Shown here: piece after piece, positions 39,898-48,071 of the stretch
Numbering within the stretch: the stretch's first letter is position 1
How the letters are laid out: each line of letters begins with the position of its first letter
Assembly (NCBI GenBank): GCA_025362495.1
Contig: JANYGI010000007.1
Location: 1-64,000, forward strand
Length of the DNA: 64,000 nucleotides
Source of the DNA: Byssovorax sp.
GTDB lineage: Bacteria; Myxococcota_A; Polyangia; Polyangiales; Polyangiaceae
Direction: 5' to 3'
Notes under the pieces: model-generated
Told to the model about the DNA's origin: nothing
Seen by the model: only the letters and a program-made list of their open reading frames with translations
Database searches by the model: none
Made by a program: the position numbers and the translations under genes

Positions 39898-39956
39898 GCG
39901 CGGGGTAGCTCCGATCGGCGCGGGCGCGGGCGCGCCATCGGCGCTAGGGTGCCAGC

Positions 39957-40763
39957 GTGCACGACACGTCCGACGATGACGAGCATCCCGCGCGCGACGA
40001 TCAGGCGCCCATCGACGATCCCTACGTGATCGGCCCGCTGCGGAGCGCGCTGCCGAAGGCCGCGCCGGTGAAAATCGCGCCGCCGCCGCAGGCTCCCCGG
40101 GCGCCTCGGGGTCGCCGCGCGACGCTGGTGAACGTGGCTCTCGGGCTGGCGCTGGTGCTCTCGTGGGGGACAGGCATCGTGCTGCTCGTGCAGCGCGTGA
40201 CGGCGCCTCCGCCCGCGCCGGTCGCCGCGATCGCGAGCCCGCCGAGGCGCGGTTTTTCGAGGCCTTCCGCCCGCGCGGCGGCGGGCTCTCGCGCTCCCGC
40301 GACGACGACGACGATCCAGCGCGGCGACGTCACCGTGGTCGACGTCGGCATCGGGGCGCGATCGCTCGCCGACGAGCTCGCGCGGCAACGCACCCTTGCC
40401 CAGGACGCGCACGAGACGATGCTCGTGATGACGACGGTCGCCGATTGCGGGCCGTGCGCCTCGGTCTTCGGCGAGCTCACGGACCGGCGAATGCAGGCGG
40501 CGCTGTCGCGCGTGCGCCTCGTCCGCGTCTACGCCGAGGTCTTCCGCGACGATCTCGACAGCCTCGAGATCCCGCGCGCGCACGTCCCGGGGTTCTTCGT
40601 GCTCGGGCCGGATCTCCGCCCGCGCGACGGGATCGACGGGGGCGAATGGGACGACGACGTCGCCGAGAACATCGCCCCGGTGCTCGAGGCGTTCGTCCGA
40701 GGCACGCTGACGAAGCGGCGCACGCCGTGGCAAGCGCTGCCCGGATCGGGAATGCGGCTGTAG
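39957..40763 (+). CDS. Membrane-anchored thioredoxin-like protein, 268 aa
   Basis: GTG 39957. Residues 1-55 are charged and cytosolic, residues ~57-80 form a membrane helix (NVALGLALVLSWGTGIVLLV), and after an Ala-rich linker the C-terminal domain carries TTVADCGPCASVF, a CxxC redox centre with thioredoxin-like order, and later HVPGFFVLGPDLRPRDG (a possible cis-Pro). Faces the periplasm. May reduce or form disulfides in the many Cys-rich envelope proteins nearby. The start could lie further in. Confidence 0.6.
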   Translation: MHDTSDDDEHPARDDQAPIDDPYVIGPLRSALPKAAPVKIAPPPQAPRAPRGRRATLVNVALGLALVLSWGTGIVLLVQRVTAPPPAPVAAIASPPRRGFSRPSARAAAGSRAPATTTTIQRGDVTVVDVGIGARSLADELARQRTLAQDAHETMLVMTTVADCGPCASVFGELTDRRMQAALSRVRLVRVYAEVFRDDLDSLEIPRAHVPGFFVLGPDLRPRDGIDGGEWDDDVAENIAPVLEAFVRGTLTKRRTPWQALPGSGMRL

Positions 40764-40794
40764 TCAGGGCCGCGCTCGGCGTAGACTCGCGCCC

Positions 40795-41070
40795 ATGAAG
40801 CGAGCCGTGCAGACCGTCATTTTCGTCCTCTGCGTGGTCTTCTCGGTCGCGGCCGCCGTCAACGTTCTCGGCGACAACGCCGCGGTCGAAGCCCTCGCCG
40901 ACGCGACCGCCTGCGCCGGCGACGGCGCGACATGCCGCCCGCAGAAGACGCGGATGGAGCGCACGCCGCTCGGACAGTCGTTCGATATCGTCACCGCCAA
41001 GCGCAAGGTCGAGGTCCGGTGCACGCGCGCGTTCGTCCTCCTCGGCGAGTACGCCTGCGTGGTGCGCTGA
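40795..41070 (+). CDS. Small secreted protein with four Cys, 91 aa
   Basis: N-terminal hydrophobic segment (VIFVLCVVFSVAAAVNVLG) as signal or anchor. The mature part has CAGDGATC and later VRCTRAFVLLGEYACVV, suggesting two disulfides. Unknown function. Short and lies 31 bp after the thioredoxin-like gene, possibly its substrate. Confidence 0.5.
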   Translation: MKRAVQTVIFVLCVVFSVAAAVNVLGDNAAVEALADATACAGDGATCRPQKTRMERTPLGQSFDIVTAKRKVEVRCTRAFVLLGEYACVVR

Positions 41071-41109
41071 AGCCGCGTGTCACTCGCTCGACACCGCCGA
41101 CGTTGGGCT

Positions 41110-41949
41110 ATGGTTGCTTTGTCGATGGCGAAGCAGTCGTGGCCAGGGCAACGCGGGGCCGTCCGCATCGGGGTGGCCGTCGCGCTTTTGCTCGCCACCG
41201 GTCGCGCCGTCGCCGACGGGGCTCCACCGGGCCCGCCGGACGCCGCCGCCGCCGAGCAAGAAGCCCGGGAAAAGCAGGCGATGGCGCTCCACGACGAGGC
41301 CCGCGAGCTCCACGCGCACGGCCGCTACCGCGCCGCGATCGCCAAGCTCGAGGCCGCGCTCGCGCTCGATCCCGACGGCAAAGAGCTGGTCTACAACCTC
41401 GCGCTCATCCACGAGCGCCTCGGTGAGGTCGACGCGGCAGAGCGGTATTACCGGCGTTACCTCGCGATGACGACGGAGCCGCGCGAGCACGAGAAGATCG
41501 AAGGCGTGCTCCGGCGGCTCGAGGGGGCCAAGCAAGATCTCGTCGTCGCGCGGGAAGGCGCCGCGCCCCCGATCGCGAGGAGCGCGGCGACCTCGCCGAG
41601 CGTCGCGTCCACGCGCTCGCTCGGTCCCTGGGTGATCGTCACCGGCGCCGTCGGCGCGATGGGCCTCTTCGCGGGCGTCGTCCTCGGCATCAGCGCCCTC
41701 GAGCGCAGCCCGGGCGCCGGCGCAATGACCGGCCCGGGCGTCACCGCCGACGATCTGCTCGCCGACGCCAGGGCGGCGCACCGCCAGGCCGTCGGCGCCG
41801 ATGTGTCGCTGCTGATCGGGCTGGCCGCCACCGGCGCCGCGCTCGGGCTGTACTTCACCTCGCGCCCGACGCCCGCTCCGAAGCCGTCCGCGCCGCGCGT
41901 CGACGTCGCGCTCGGGCCGCTGGCCGGGACGCTGCGGGTGAGCTTCTGA
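41110..41949 (+). CDS. TPR-containing exported protein, 279 aa
   Basis: Signal peptide (IGVAVALLLATGRAVADG). Alternative starts are ATG 41125 and GTG 41077. Residues ~55-130 carry TPR motifs (ALHDEARELHAHGRYRAAIAKLEAAL, ELVYNLALIHERLGEVDAAERYYRRYL). A membrane helix (~165-185, WVIVTGAVGAMGLFAGVVLG) and a second hydrophobic segment (ADVSLLIGLAATGAALGLYF) follow. TPRs mediate protein-protein contact in the periplasm. TGATG overlap with the next gene. Confidence 0.6.
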   Translation: MVALSMAKQSWPGQRGAVRIGVAVALLLATGRAVADGAPPGPPDAAAAEQEAREKQAMALHDEARELHAHGRYRAAIAKLEAALALDPDGKELVYNLALIHERLGEVDAAERYYRRYLAMTTEPREHEKIEGVLRRLEGAKQDLVVAREGAAPPIARSAATSPSVASTRSLGPWVIVTGAVGAMGLFAGVVLGISALERSPGAGAMTGPGVTADDLLADARAAHRQAVGADVSLLIGLAATGAALGLYFTSRPTPAPKPSAPRVDVALGPLAGTLRVSF

Positions 41950-42986
41950 TGGCGCGTCCCGGTCGGCTCGTCGCGCGCCTCGCCCGCGCGCTCCCGGCGC
42001 TGGCGCTGTGGGCCGCTGCGGGGGGCTGCGAGCTGCTGATCGACGGCGAGCTGCCCACGATTCACTGCTCGCGCGAGGGCCTGTCCGGCCCGCCCGACTG
42101 CCCCATCGGCGACGTGTGCACCGACCACGTCTGCATCGAGCCCGCGGGCCCCCCGATGGAGCTCGGCAGTCGCTGCGACGACGACGCCGGCTGCGCGCCC
42201 GGATCGTTCTGCCTCGATCCGGCGCGCTTCGTCGGCGCCGGCGCGTTCGCCCTGGGCAAGAAGCGCTGCTCGCGTCCGTGCTGCAGCTCGGGCGACTGCG
42301 GCGACGCCGCGTCGGGGCTGGTCTGCGCCCACGCGGATCTCGGCGGCGCCGGCTACTGCCGCAAAGCCATCGACGTCGCTCGCGCCGTCCCCGGCCTGCG
42401 CAGCCCGGGGCTCGCCTGCGCCGCGAACGAGGACTGCCGCTCCGGCCTCTGCGATGTCGGCACCAACCCGGTCACGTGCGTCGACAGCTGCTGCTCGGAC
42501 ACGAGCTGCTCCGAGACGAAGAGCGCGTGTCGCTTCGGGGAGCGCGCCTCGATGCGTGGGTTCTGGTGCTCGACGCTCGGCGGCACGACGGCCTACGGCG
42601 AGCCGTGCGGCGGGGACGAAGAGTGCGCCTCGGGCCTGTGCCTCGAGCTCGAGGGCGCGAAGCGCTGCTCGGCCCCGTGCTGCAGCGCCACGCAGTGCGG
42701 GCCGATCCTCGGGCGCCCCGTCGCCTGCACGGATCTCCCGCATTCGGTCTTCGTCCGCGCCTGCGCGACCCTGCTGCCAGTGGGCGCCGTGGGCGAGGTC
42801 GGCAAGGCCTGCTCGAGCGGGATGGAGTGCCGGAGCGGGCTCTGCGAGCCTCCGACGTCGGGGCACACCCAGGGGCAGTGCACCGATACGTGCTGCTCCG
42901 ACGACAGCTGCGGAGCGCCGGGCATGTTTCGCTGCGTTCCGCAGCTCGACGGTCCGCCGTGGCCCTTGCGGTGCGAGCACAAGTAA
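41949..42986 (+). CDS. Cys-rich lipoprotein, 345 aa
   Basis: The ATG shares its A with the previous TGA. Lipoprotein signal (ALALWAAAGGC, Cys27). The mature part has about 40 Cys in repeated modules (CSSGDCGDAASGLVC, CAANEDCRSGLCDVG, SGMECRSGLCE), each about 50 residues. Similar modules occur in the 22235-24520 protein. Probably disulfide-stabilised and cell-surface exposed. Lies directly upstream of the kinase at 43043. Confidence 0.7.
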   Translation: MARPGRLVARLARALPALALWAAAGGCELLIDGELPTIHCSREGLSGPPDCPIGDVCTDHVCIEPAGPPMELGSRCDDDAGCAPGSFCLDPARFVGAGAFALGKKRCSRPCCSSGDCGDAASGLVCAHADLGGAGYCRKAIDVARAVPGLRSPGLACAANEDCRSGLCDVGTNPVTCVDSCCSDTSCSETKSACRFGERASMRGFWCSTLGGTTAYGEPCGGDEECASGLCLELEGAKRCSAPCCSATQCGPILGRPVACTDLPHSVFVRACATLLPVGAVGEVGKACSSGMECRSGLCEPPTSGHTQGQCTDTCCSDDSCGAPGMFRCVPQLDGPPWPLRCEHK

Positions 42987-43042
42987 AGGACGCTTCGGCC
43001 ATCGGAGCGCCAGGCACCAGCGCGGAGACGACTCAACCCGGG

Positions 43043-44518
43043 GTGCGCGCACTCGGCGGGTACGTGTGTCCGCGCTGCCGCCATCGGCTACAGAGCCTCC
43101 CCGACGCCACGGTGACGCCGCACCGATCGATCCCGCGCTGCCCGAACGATGGGTACGCCCTGATCCCCGCCGAGAGCCTCGCCGACGCGGACGGCGACCC
43201 GTTCCTCGGCGTCACCGTGGCCGATCGCTTCGTGATCACGGGCCGCCTCGGCGCCGGCTCGATGGGCACGGTGTACCGCGCGCGCCAGGAGGCCGTCGGC
43301 CGCGACGTCGCCGTGAAGATCCTCCGCGCCGATCGCGCCTTCGACGCCCAGGCCAAGGCCCGCTTCTCGCGCGAGGCCCGGGCGATGAGCCTCCTCACGT
43401 CGCCGCACACCGTCACGGTCTTCGACTTCGGCGAGGTCCCCGAACCCCACGTCGACGAGCTCGCGCTCGGCGGCGCGTCGCTCTACCTGGCGATGGAAAT
43501 GCTCGAGGGCGAGTCGCTCGGCGATCGCCTCAAGCGCCGCTCGCGCATCGACGTCGCCGGCGCCGTCCGCATCGTGCGCGAGGCGCTGCTCTCGCTCGAA
43601 GAGGCGCACGACAAGAGCATCATTCACCGGGATCTCAAGCCCGATAACCTCTTCCTCGCGCGCGGCCCCGGCGGCGAGACCGACGAGATCTGCAAGGTGC
43701 TCGACTTCGGGATCGCCAAGATCCAGAGCGAGCCCTCGTCGGTCGACGCGCTGGAGACGCAGGCGGGCACGGTGTTCGGCACCCCGCGGTACATGTCGCC
43801 CGAGCAGGCGCAGGGCCGCCCCCTCGACGCGCGCAGCGATCTCTATTCGCTCGGCGTCTTGCTCTACCAGATGCTCGTCGGGCGCCCGCCCTTCGTCGAC
43901 GAAGACGCCGTCGTGGTCATGGCCCGGCACATCAAGACGGTGCCGATCGCGCCCGACGTCGCGGCGCCCGACGCCGGGATCGGCGCGGCCCTCTCGCGCG
44001 TGGTGATGCGCACGCTCGCCAAGGATCCCGAGGGGCGGCCCGACTCCGCGCGGCACCTGATCGCCGAGCTCGATCACGCGCTCGCCGAGGGGCCGACACC
44101 CGGTCTCCGCGAGGCCGGCGCGGCGAGCGTCACCGGCGAGCTCGCGGTCGTGAGCGAGGACGACGCGCCCCACCCACGCGCGCCGACCCAGCGCGCGCGC
44201 CGCGCCTGGATCGTCGCTCTCGGCGCGGCTATCGCGGCGTCGGGCTTCGTCGTGCTCGGGCCGCTCGGCGCCACGCGCGGCGGCCCGCTCGCCCGCGCCG
44301 AGCTCGCGCACCTGATCCTGCTCCGCCTCCAGACGGCGCGCGCCGAGGCCCTCACGGCGACCGCGACCCCGGCGATCGCGCCCGCGCCCTCGACGAGCCC
44401 TTCGGCGTCACCGGCCGACGCCGCCCCGCCGCCCGCCGCGTCGGCCCCGGGCCGCAACGTCGCCGCGCCGGCGAAGAAGGGTATCTCGCCGCACCGCGGA
44501 TACACGCGCTTCGACTGA
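43043..44518 (+). CDS. Membrane Ser/Thr kinase with N-terminal zinc-ribbon, 491 aa
   Basis: Start GTG 43043 (in-frame upstream sequence runs into the previous gene). Residues ~9-35 hold CPRCRHR ... RCPNDG, a zinc-ribbon. The kinase domain (~55-330) has GAGSMGTVYRA, VAVKIL, HRDLKPDNLF, DFGIAKI, GTPRYMSPEQA and DLYSLGVLLYQML. A membrane helix (ALGAAIAASGFVVLGPLGA, ~395-413) is followed by a short Pro/Ala/Ser exterior. No obvious sensory domain. Possibly co-transcribed with the lipoproteins before it. Confidence 0.9.
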   Translation: MRALGGYVCPRCRHRLQSLPDATVTPHRSIPRCPNDGYALIPAESLADADGDPFLGVTVADRFVITGRLGAGSMGTVYRARQEAVGRDVAVKILRADRAFDAQAKARFSREARAMSLLTSPHTVTVFDFGEVPEPHVDELALGGASLYLAMEMLEGESLGDRLKRRSRIDVAGAVRIVREALLSLEEAHDKSIIHRDLKPDNLFLARGPGGETDEICKVLDFGIAKIQSEPSSVDALETQAGTVFGTPRYMSPEQAQGRPLDARSDLYSLGVLLYQMLVGRPPFVDEDAVVVMARHIKTVPIAPDVAAPDAGIGAALSRVVMRTLAKDPEGRPDSARHLIAELDHALAEGPTPGLREAGAASVTGELAVVSEDDAPHPRAPTQRARRAWIVALGAAIAASGFVVLGPLGATRGGPLARAELAHLILLRLQTARAEALTATATPAIAPAPSTSPSASPADAAPPPAASAPGRNVAAPAKKGISPHRGYTRFD

Positions 44519-44695
44519 GAGAACAGGCCTCGCGAGAAAGAGGCCTTGACATCACTCCACGGCTCGTAAACACTCGCGTTCGTAACTCATGCTCTCCTGT
44601 CGAATCCTCAGCGCTTCCTCCAGGCCAGACGCCGATCGGGGCTATCCCGATCCGGCAGGGTGCTCCATGGCCTGATCCCCGGCGGATCGCGGCAA

Positions 44696-44737
44696 GAAGC
44701 CCCCTCCCGGAAGCCCCGGCAGGGGGCTTCGTCGTTT
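44696..44737 (+). terminator. Rho-independent terminator after the kinase gene
   Basis: GAAGCCCCCT (44696-44705) pairs with AGGGGGCTTC (44721-44730), followed by GTCGTTT. A smaller hairpin, AGGCCTC with GAGGCCT (44525-44546), lies nearer the kinase stop. The gap 44519-44901 has no coding sequence I can support. It also contains TTGACA ... TAAACA (44546-44572) as a weak promoter candidate. Confidence 0.5.
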
Positions 44738-44901
44738 GTCCTCACGCCCTCGCAACGCGCCGCAGGAGAGCCACTCTCGCGCGACATCGCTCCTTGAAAC
44801 CGGTCGGCCCCCAAGGGCCCTCCGGGAGGGGAGGGGTGCGCCTTTCAACTCATCATCAACTCTCCCGAGCGCCGCCGGTATCCTCGCGTCGCACTCGAGC
44901 C

Positions 44902-45867
44902 ATGAGCGAATTTCACGTCGAGACACTCCGCGTCGGCCCCGTCGAGAAGCACCCCAACGCCGACTCTCTCTCCATCACCCGGGTCCACGACTACCCGGTC
45001 ATCCTCCGCACCGACGAATTCAAGGAAGGCGATCTCGCGGTCTACGTGCCGGTCGACTCGGTGGTGCCCGCCGGCGATCCGCGCTGGGCTTTCCTCGGCG
45101 AGCACCGGCGCATCCAGGCGCGGCGGCTGCGCGGCATCTTCAGCATGGGTCTGCTCACCGCGGCGCCGCCCGGCGCGGTGGAGGGCCAGGACGTGCGCGC
45201 GCTGCTCGGCATCACGAAGTACGAGCCGCCCGAGCCCCCGGCCGAGGGCGAGGACGAGCTCGATCCCGGCTTCTTCCCCGCCTACAGCGATCTCGAAGCG
45301 GTGCGCCGCTTCCCCGACGTGCTGGCCGAGGGCGAAGAGGTGGTGCTCACCGAGAAGGTCCACGGCGCCAACGCGCGTTACCTGTTCCACGAAGGCCGCC
45401 TGTGGGTCGGGAGCCACACGCGGATCAAGCGCCGTGATCCGAAGAACCTCTGGTGGAAGCCGGCGATCGCCCTGGATCTCGAGCGTCGACTCGCGGCCTT
45501 CCCCGGCGTCGCGATCTACGGTGAGGTCTACGGCAAGGTCCAGGATCTCCGCTACGGGGCCAGGGACGACGGCGTCTCGCTGGTGCTCTTCGACGCGCAG
45601 AACGTCGCGACGCGGAGCTACCTCGACTACGACGACTTCCTCGCGCTGGCGCGGGCCCTCGAGCTCCCGACCGTGCCGCTGCTCCACCGCGGCCCGTGGA
45701 GCCAGGATCTCCGCGCGCTCTCCAACGGACCGACAGTGATCGGCGGCGGCGCTCACTGCCGCGAGGGCTTCGTGGCGCGGCCGGTGAAGGAGCGCTTCGA
45801 CGAGCGGGTCGGGCGGGTGGCCCTCAAGCTCCACGGCGAGGACTACTTGCTGCGCAAATCCCGGTGA
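44902..45867 (+). CDS. RNA ligase (nucleotidyltransferase family), 321 aa
   Basis: Ligases of this family join RNA ends by adenylylating an active-site Lys. Lys152 lies in LTEKVHGANARY (motif I), motif III is near AIYGEVYGKVQ (~205-214), motif IV near SLVLFDAQN (~226-234), and the C-terminal EGFVARPVKERF ... ALKLHGEDYLLRK holds motif V. Residues 1-100 fit an OB-like N-terminal domain, as in DraRnl-type ligases. A stand-alone ligase could repair RNA after stress or nuclease attack. A long noncoding gap precedes it. Confidence 0.85.
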   Translation: MSEFHVETLRVGPVEKHPNADSLSITRVHDYPVILRTDEFKEGDLAVYVPVDSVVPAGDPRWAFLGEHRRIQARRLRGIFSMGLLTAAPPGAVEGQDVRALLGITKYEPPEPPAEGEDELDPGFFPAYSDLEAVRRFPDVLAEGEEVVLTEKVHGANARYLFHEGRLWVGSHTRIKRRDPKNLWWKPAIALDLERRLAAFPGVAIYGEVYGKVQDLRYGARDDGVSLVLFDAQNVATRSYLDYDDFLALARALELPTVPLLHRGPWSQDLRALSNGPTVIGGGAHCREGFVARPVKERFDERVGRVALKLHGEDYLLRKSR

Positions 45868-45877
45868 TCCGCGGCGA

Positions 45878-46030
45878 TCAGGCGGCCCTGCGCTCGTCGC
45901 CGAGCGGAGGCTCGCGCTCGGCTCGCTCGAAGTAGAAATCGGGATCGCACGCGAGGCACCCGCACCGCGGCGGGTGCTCCAGCGTGGTGTCGGCTTCGTC
46001 CTGCCAGTCGATGTCGTCGCGCTCGTACAT
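45878..46030 (-). CDS. Small acidic Cys protein, 50 aa
   Basis: The minus-strand ATG 46030 is preceded by GGAGGA at ideal spacing, so I accept this short gene. Sequence is acidic with PPRCGCLACDPDFYF, a CxCxxC cluster that could bind a metal. It converges with the RNA ligase gene, ending 11 bp from its stop. Unknown function. Confidence 0.55.
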   Translation of the reverse strand: MYERDDIDWQDEADTTLEHPPRCGCLACDPDFYFERAEREPPLGDERRAA

Positions 46031-46247
46031 GGCGTCCTCCCGGCTCGGCGTCCCGCTCTCGGTGCAGGGGATCCTGAGCCCGCGGCGGCCGCGAAGCCAT
46101 GTCCTCCGCCGGGCAATGTGGACGAGATATGTCCATCCGGAGACGCGGGAAAATGGGCATTGAATGTCCGACCGTCGACTCCGAGGGGCAGGCGCGCCCG
46201 TTGCTGGTGCCCCGGGCGTGCCCCGGGGCCGCGCAGCTCTTGCCCTC

Positions 46248-47444
46248 ATGTCCGCCGCGCCCGTGCGTCGGCTGGTCCTCGCCGCCGCGGCGCCGGCCCT
46301 CGCCGCGATGGCGATCGGATGCTCGATCCGCGCCGAAACGAAGCCTGACGGAGCCGGTGGCTCGCCGTCGAACCACGGGAGGGGGCGCGGCGCGCTGGGC
46401 CACCGCGGCGTCCGCGAGAGCCCCTCGGCGAGCCTTTCCACCAGCGCCGCGAGCGCGGTCAGCAGCGGCCCGAGCGGGGCCACGAGCAGCGCGGCCAGCG
46501 GGGGCGTCGTCGACGCGTGTGATCCCGACGAGCCCGTCGACACGTCGCCGGATGTACCGCCCGTGCTCTCGGCGACCGGGCTCTATCAAGACGTCGCCAC
46601 GAAGAAGCTCGCGCCTCACGTCCTCCCGTTCGCGCCGCAGTTCCCGCTCTGGTCCGACGGCGCCGAGAAGAGCCGCTGGGTCCACCTGCCCGCCTGCGCG
46701 AAGATCGACACCGGCGACATGGACCACTGGCAGGTGCCCGTCGGGACCAAGATCTGGAAAGAGTTCGTCGTCGGCGGGGCGCGGGTAGAGACGCGCTACA
46801 TCCATCGCTGGGGCCCGGATTCAAACGATTTCGTCTTTCAATCGTACCAGTGGAACGCGGGCGCGACCGAGGCGACGGCGGCCGACAAGGACGGCATCAA
46901 GGACGCGAACGGCACGACGCACGATATCCCCGGCGTGTGGGAGTGCGTCGTCTGCCACGGCCACACCGAGGAGCGCGTGCTCGGCCTCGGCGCGATCCAG
47001 CTCAGCCACGCGGGGCCGGGGCTGACGATCGAATCGCTGAGCGCGGCCGGGCGGCTCACGGTGCCGAGCGCGGCCTTCGTGGTCCCCGGCGACGCGACGA
47101 CGCGCGCGGCCCTCGGGTATCTCCACGGCAACTGCGCGCACTGCCACAACCCGTCGCCGAAGGCCGAGTGGTTCACGCGCCCGTTCAGCTTGAAGCTCTT
47201 CACCAGGGCGACCACGGTCGCGCAGACGGACGCGGTCGTGACCGGCGTCGGCGTCGCGCCGGAGAAGTTCGTTCACCCGGGGATCACCGCGCGGATCGCG
47301 GCCGGCGATCCCGCGGCGAGCTGCGTCGCGTACCGGATGAGCACGCGCGGATCGCCCGACGCGATGCCCGCGCTCGGCAGCGAGATCGTCGATCCGGCCG
47401 GCGTCGCGCTGATCACCGGCTGGATCCGCGGGCTCGCGCCGTGA
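46248..47444 (+). CDS. Diheme c-type cytochrome lipoprotein (SO2930/HNE_0200-like), 398 aa
   Basis: Lipoprotein signal (AAAAPALAAMAIGC) and a Gly/Ser linker (~30-85). Heme c attachment motifs are WECVVCHGH (~227-233) and NCAHCHNP (~297-303). The region between them (AFVVPGDATTRAALGYLHGNC) and the extended N-terminal domain (LPFAPQFPLWSDGAEKSRWVHLP) match diheme proteins of this class, which transfer electrons in the periplasm. The exact partner is unknown. Confidence 0.7.
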   Translation: MSAAPVRRLVLAAAAPALAAMAIGCSIRAETKPDGAGGSPSNHGRGRGALGHRGVRESPSASLSTSAASAVSSGPSGATSSAASGGVVDACDPDEPVDTSPDVPPVLSATGLYQDVATKKLAPHVLPFAPQFPLWSDGAEKSRWVHLPACAKIDTGDMDHWQVPVGTKIWKEFVVGGARVETRYIHRWGPDSNDFVFQSYQWNAGATEATAADKDGIKDANGTTHDIPGVWECVVCHGHTEERVLGLGAIQLSHAGPGLTIESLSAAGRLTVPSAAFVVPGDATTRAALGYLHGNCAHCHNPSPKAEWFTRPFSLKLFTRATTVAQTDAVVTGVGVAPEKFVHPGITARIAAGDPAASCVAYRMSTRGSPDAMPALGSEIVDPAGVALITGWIRGLAP

Positions 47445-47588
47445 AGCGTATCCGGGCCTGACACCACGTCGCGCATGGATACGCCGCCAGGCGATCATCG
47501 AGGCAAATTCCCGGTGTTTCGCGGTGGCCCGCTCCGTGCTGAAGGAGTGTCCAGAGCCTGACGATACAGAGCTCGACCGGAGACCATC

Positions 47589-47954
47589 ATGAACCTCAAG
47601 GCACTGTTCCTCGCTGTCGCCCTCTCGCTCCCGTTCGCCGCCGCCGCCACCACCGTGTCGAGCATCGCGAGCGCCGATCCGCTCCCCGCGGCCCAGGCCA
47701 CGAAGGAGAATCACATCGCCGAGGGGCAGCGCGGTGAGCACGCGAAGGGGGATCACGCGAAGGGTGAGCACCGCAAGGGTGAGCATGGCAAGGGCCACCA
47801 CGCGAAGGGCGGTCACCGCCGCGGCGAGCACCGCAAGGGCGAGCACGGCAAGGGCGCGCGACGCGGCAAGGGCGAGCGCGGCAAGGGCGGGCGCGAGCAT
47901 GGGCCGCGCGCGAACGGCCCGGGACGCCGCGAGGGCGGGCCGGCGAAGCGCTGA
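47589..47954 (+). CDS. Exported His/Lys/Gly-rich repeat protein, 121 aa
   Basis: Signal peptide (FLAVALSLPFAAAATT). From ~40 onwards the protein repeats a GEHxKG pentad (GEHAKGDHAKGEHRKGEHGK...) with a His every five residues, then a Arg/Gly/Pro tail. The regular His spacing suggests metal (Ni, Cu or Zn) binding or buffering in the periplasm. Followed 118 bp on by a sensor kinase gene. The repeated DNA will be unstable in length. Confidence 0.7.
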   Translation: MNLKALFLAVALSLPFAAAATTVSSIASADPLPAAQATKENHIAEGQRGEHAKGDHAKGEHRKGEHGKGHHAKGGHRRGEHRKGEHGKGARRGKGERGKGGREHGPRANGPGRREGGPAKR

Positions 47955-48071
47955 AGTCGAGACCATCAGCACCCGACTTGCCGGGGCGCCTGGGACGTGA
48001 AAGCGGCCCGGAGCGCCCCGGCCTTTTTGCGTGAGCACTCCCCGAGAAATCCTGCTTCTCTGCGCCCTCGC

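Noticed and set aside
44546..44572. Promoter TTGACA ... TAAACA for the RNA ligase
   Set aside because: Spacer is only 15 bp and a terminator lies between it and the gene, so I do not claim it.
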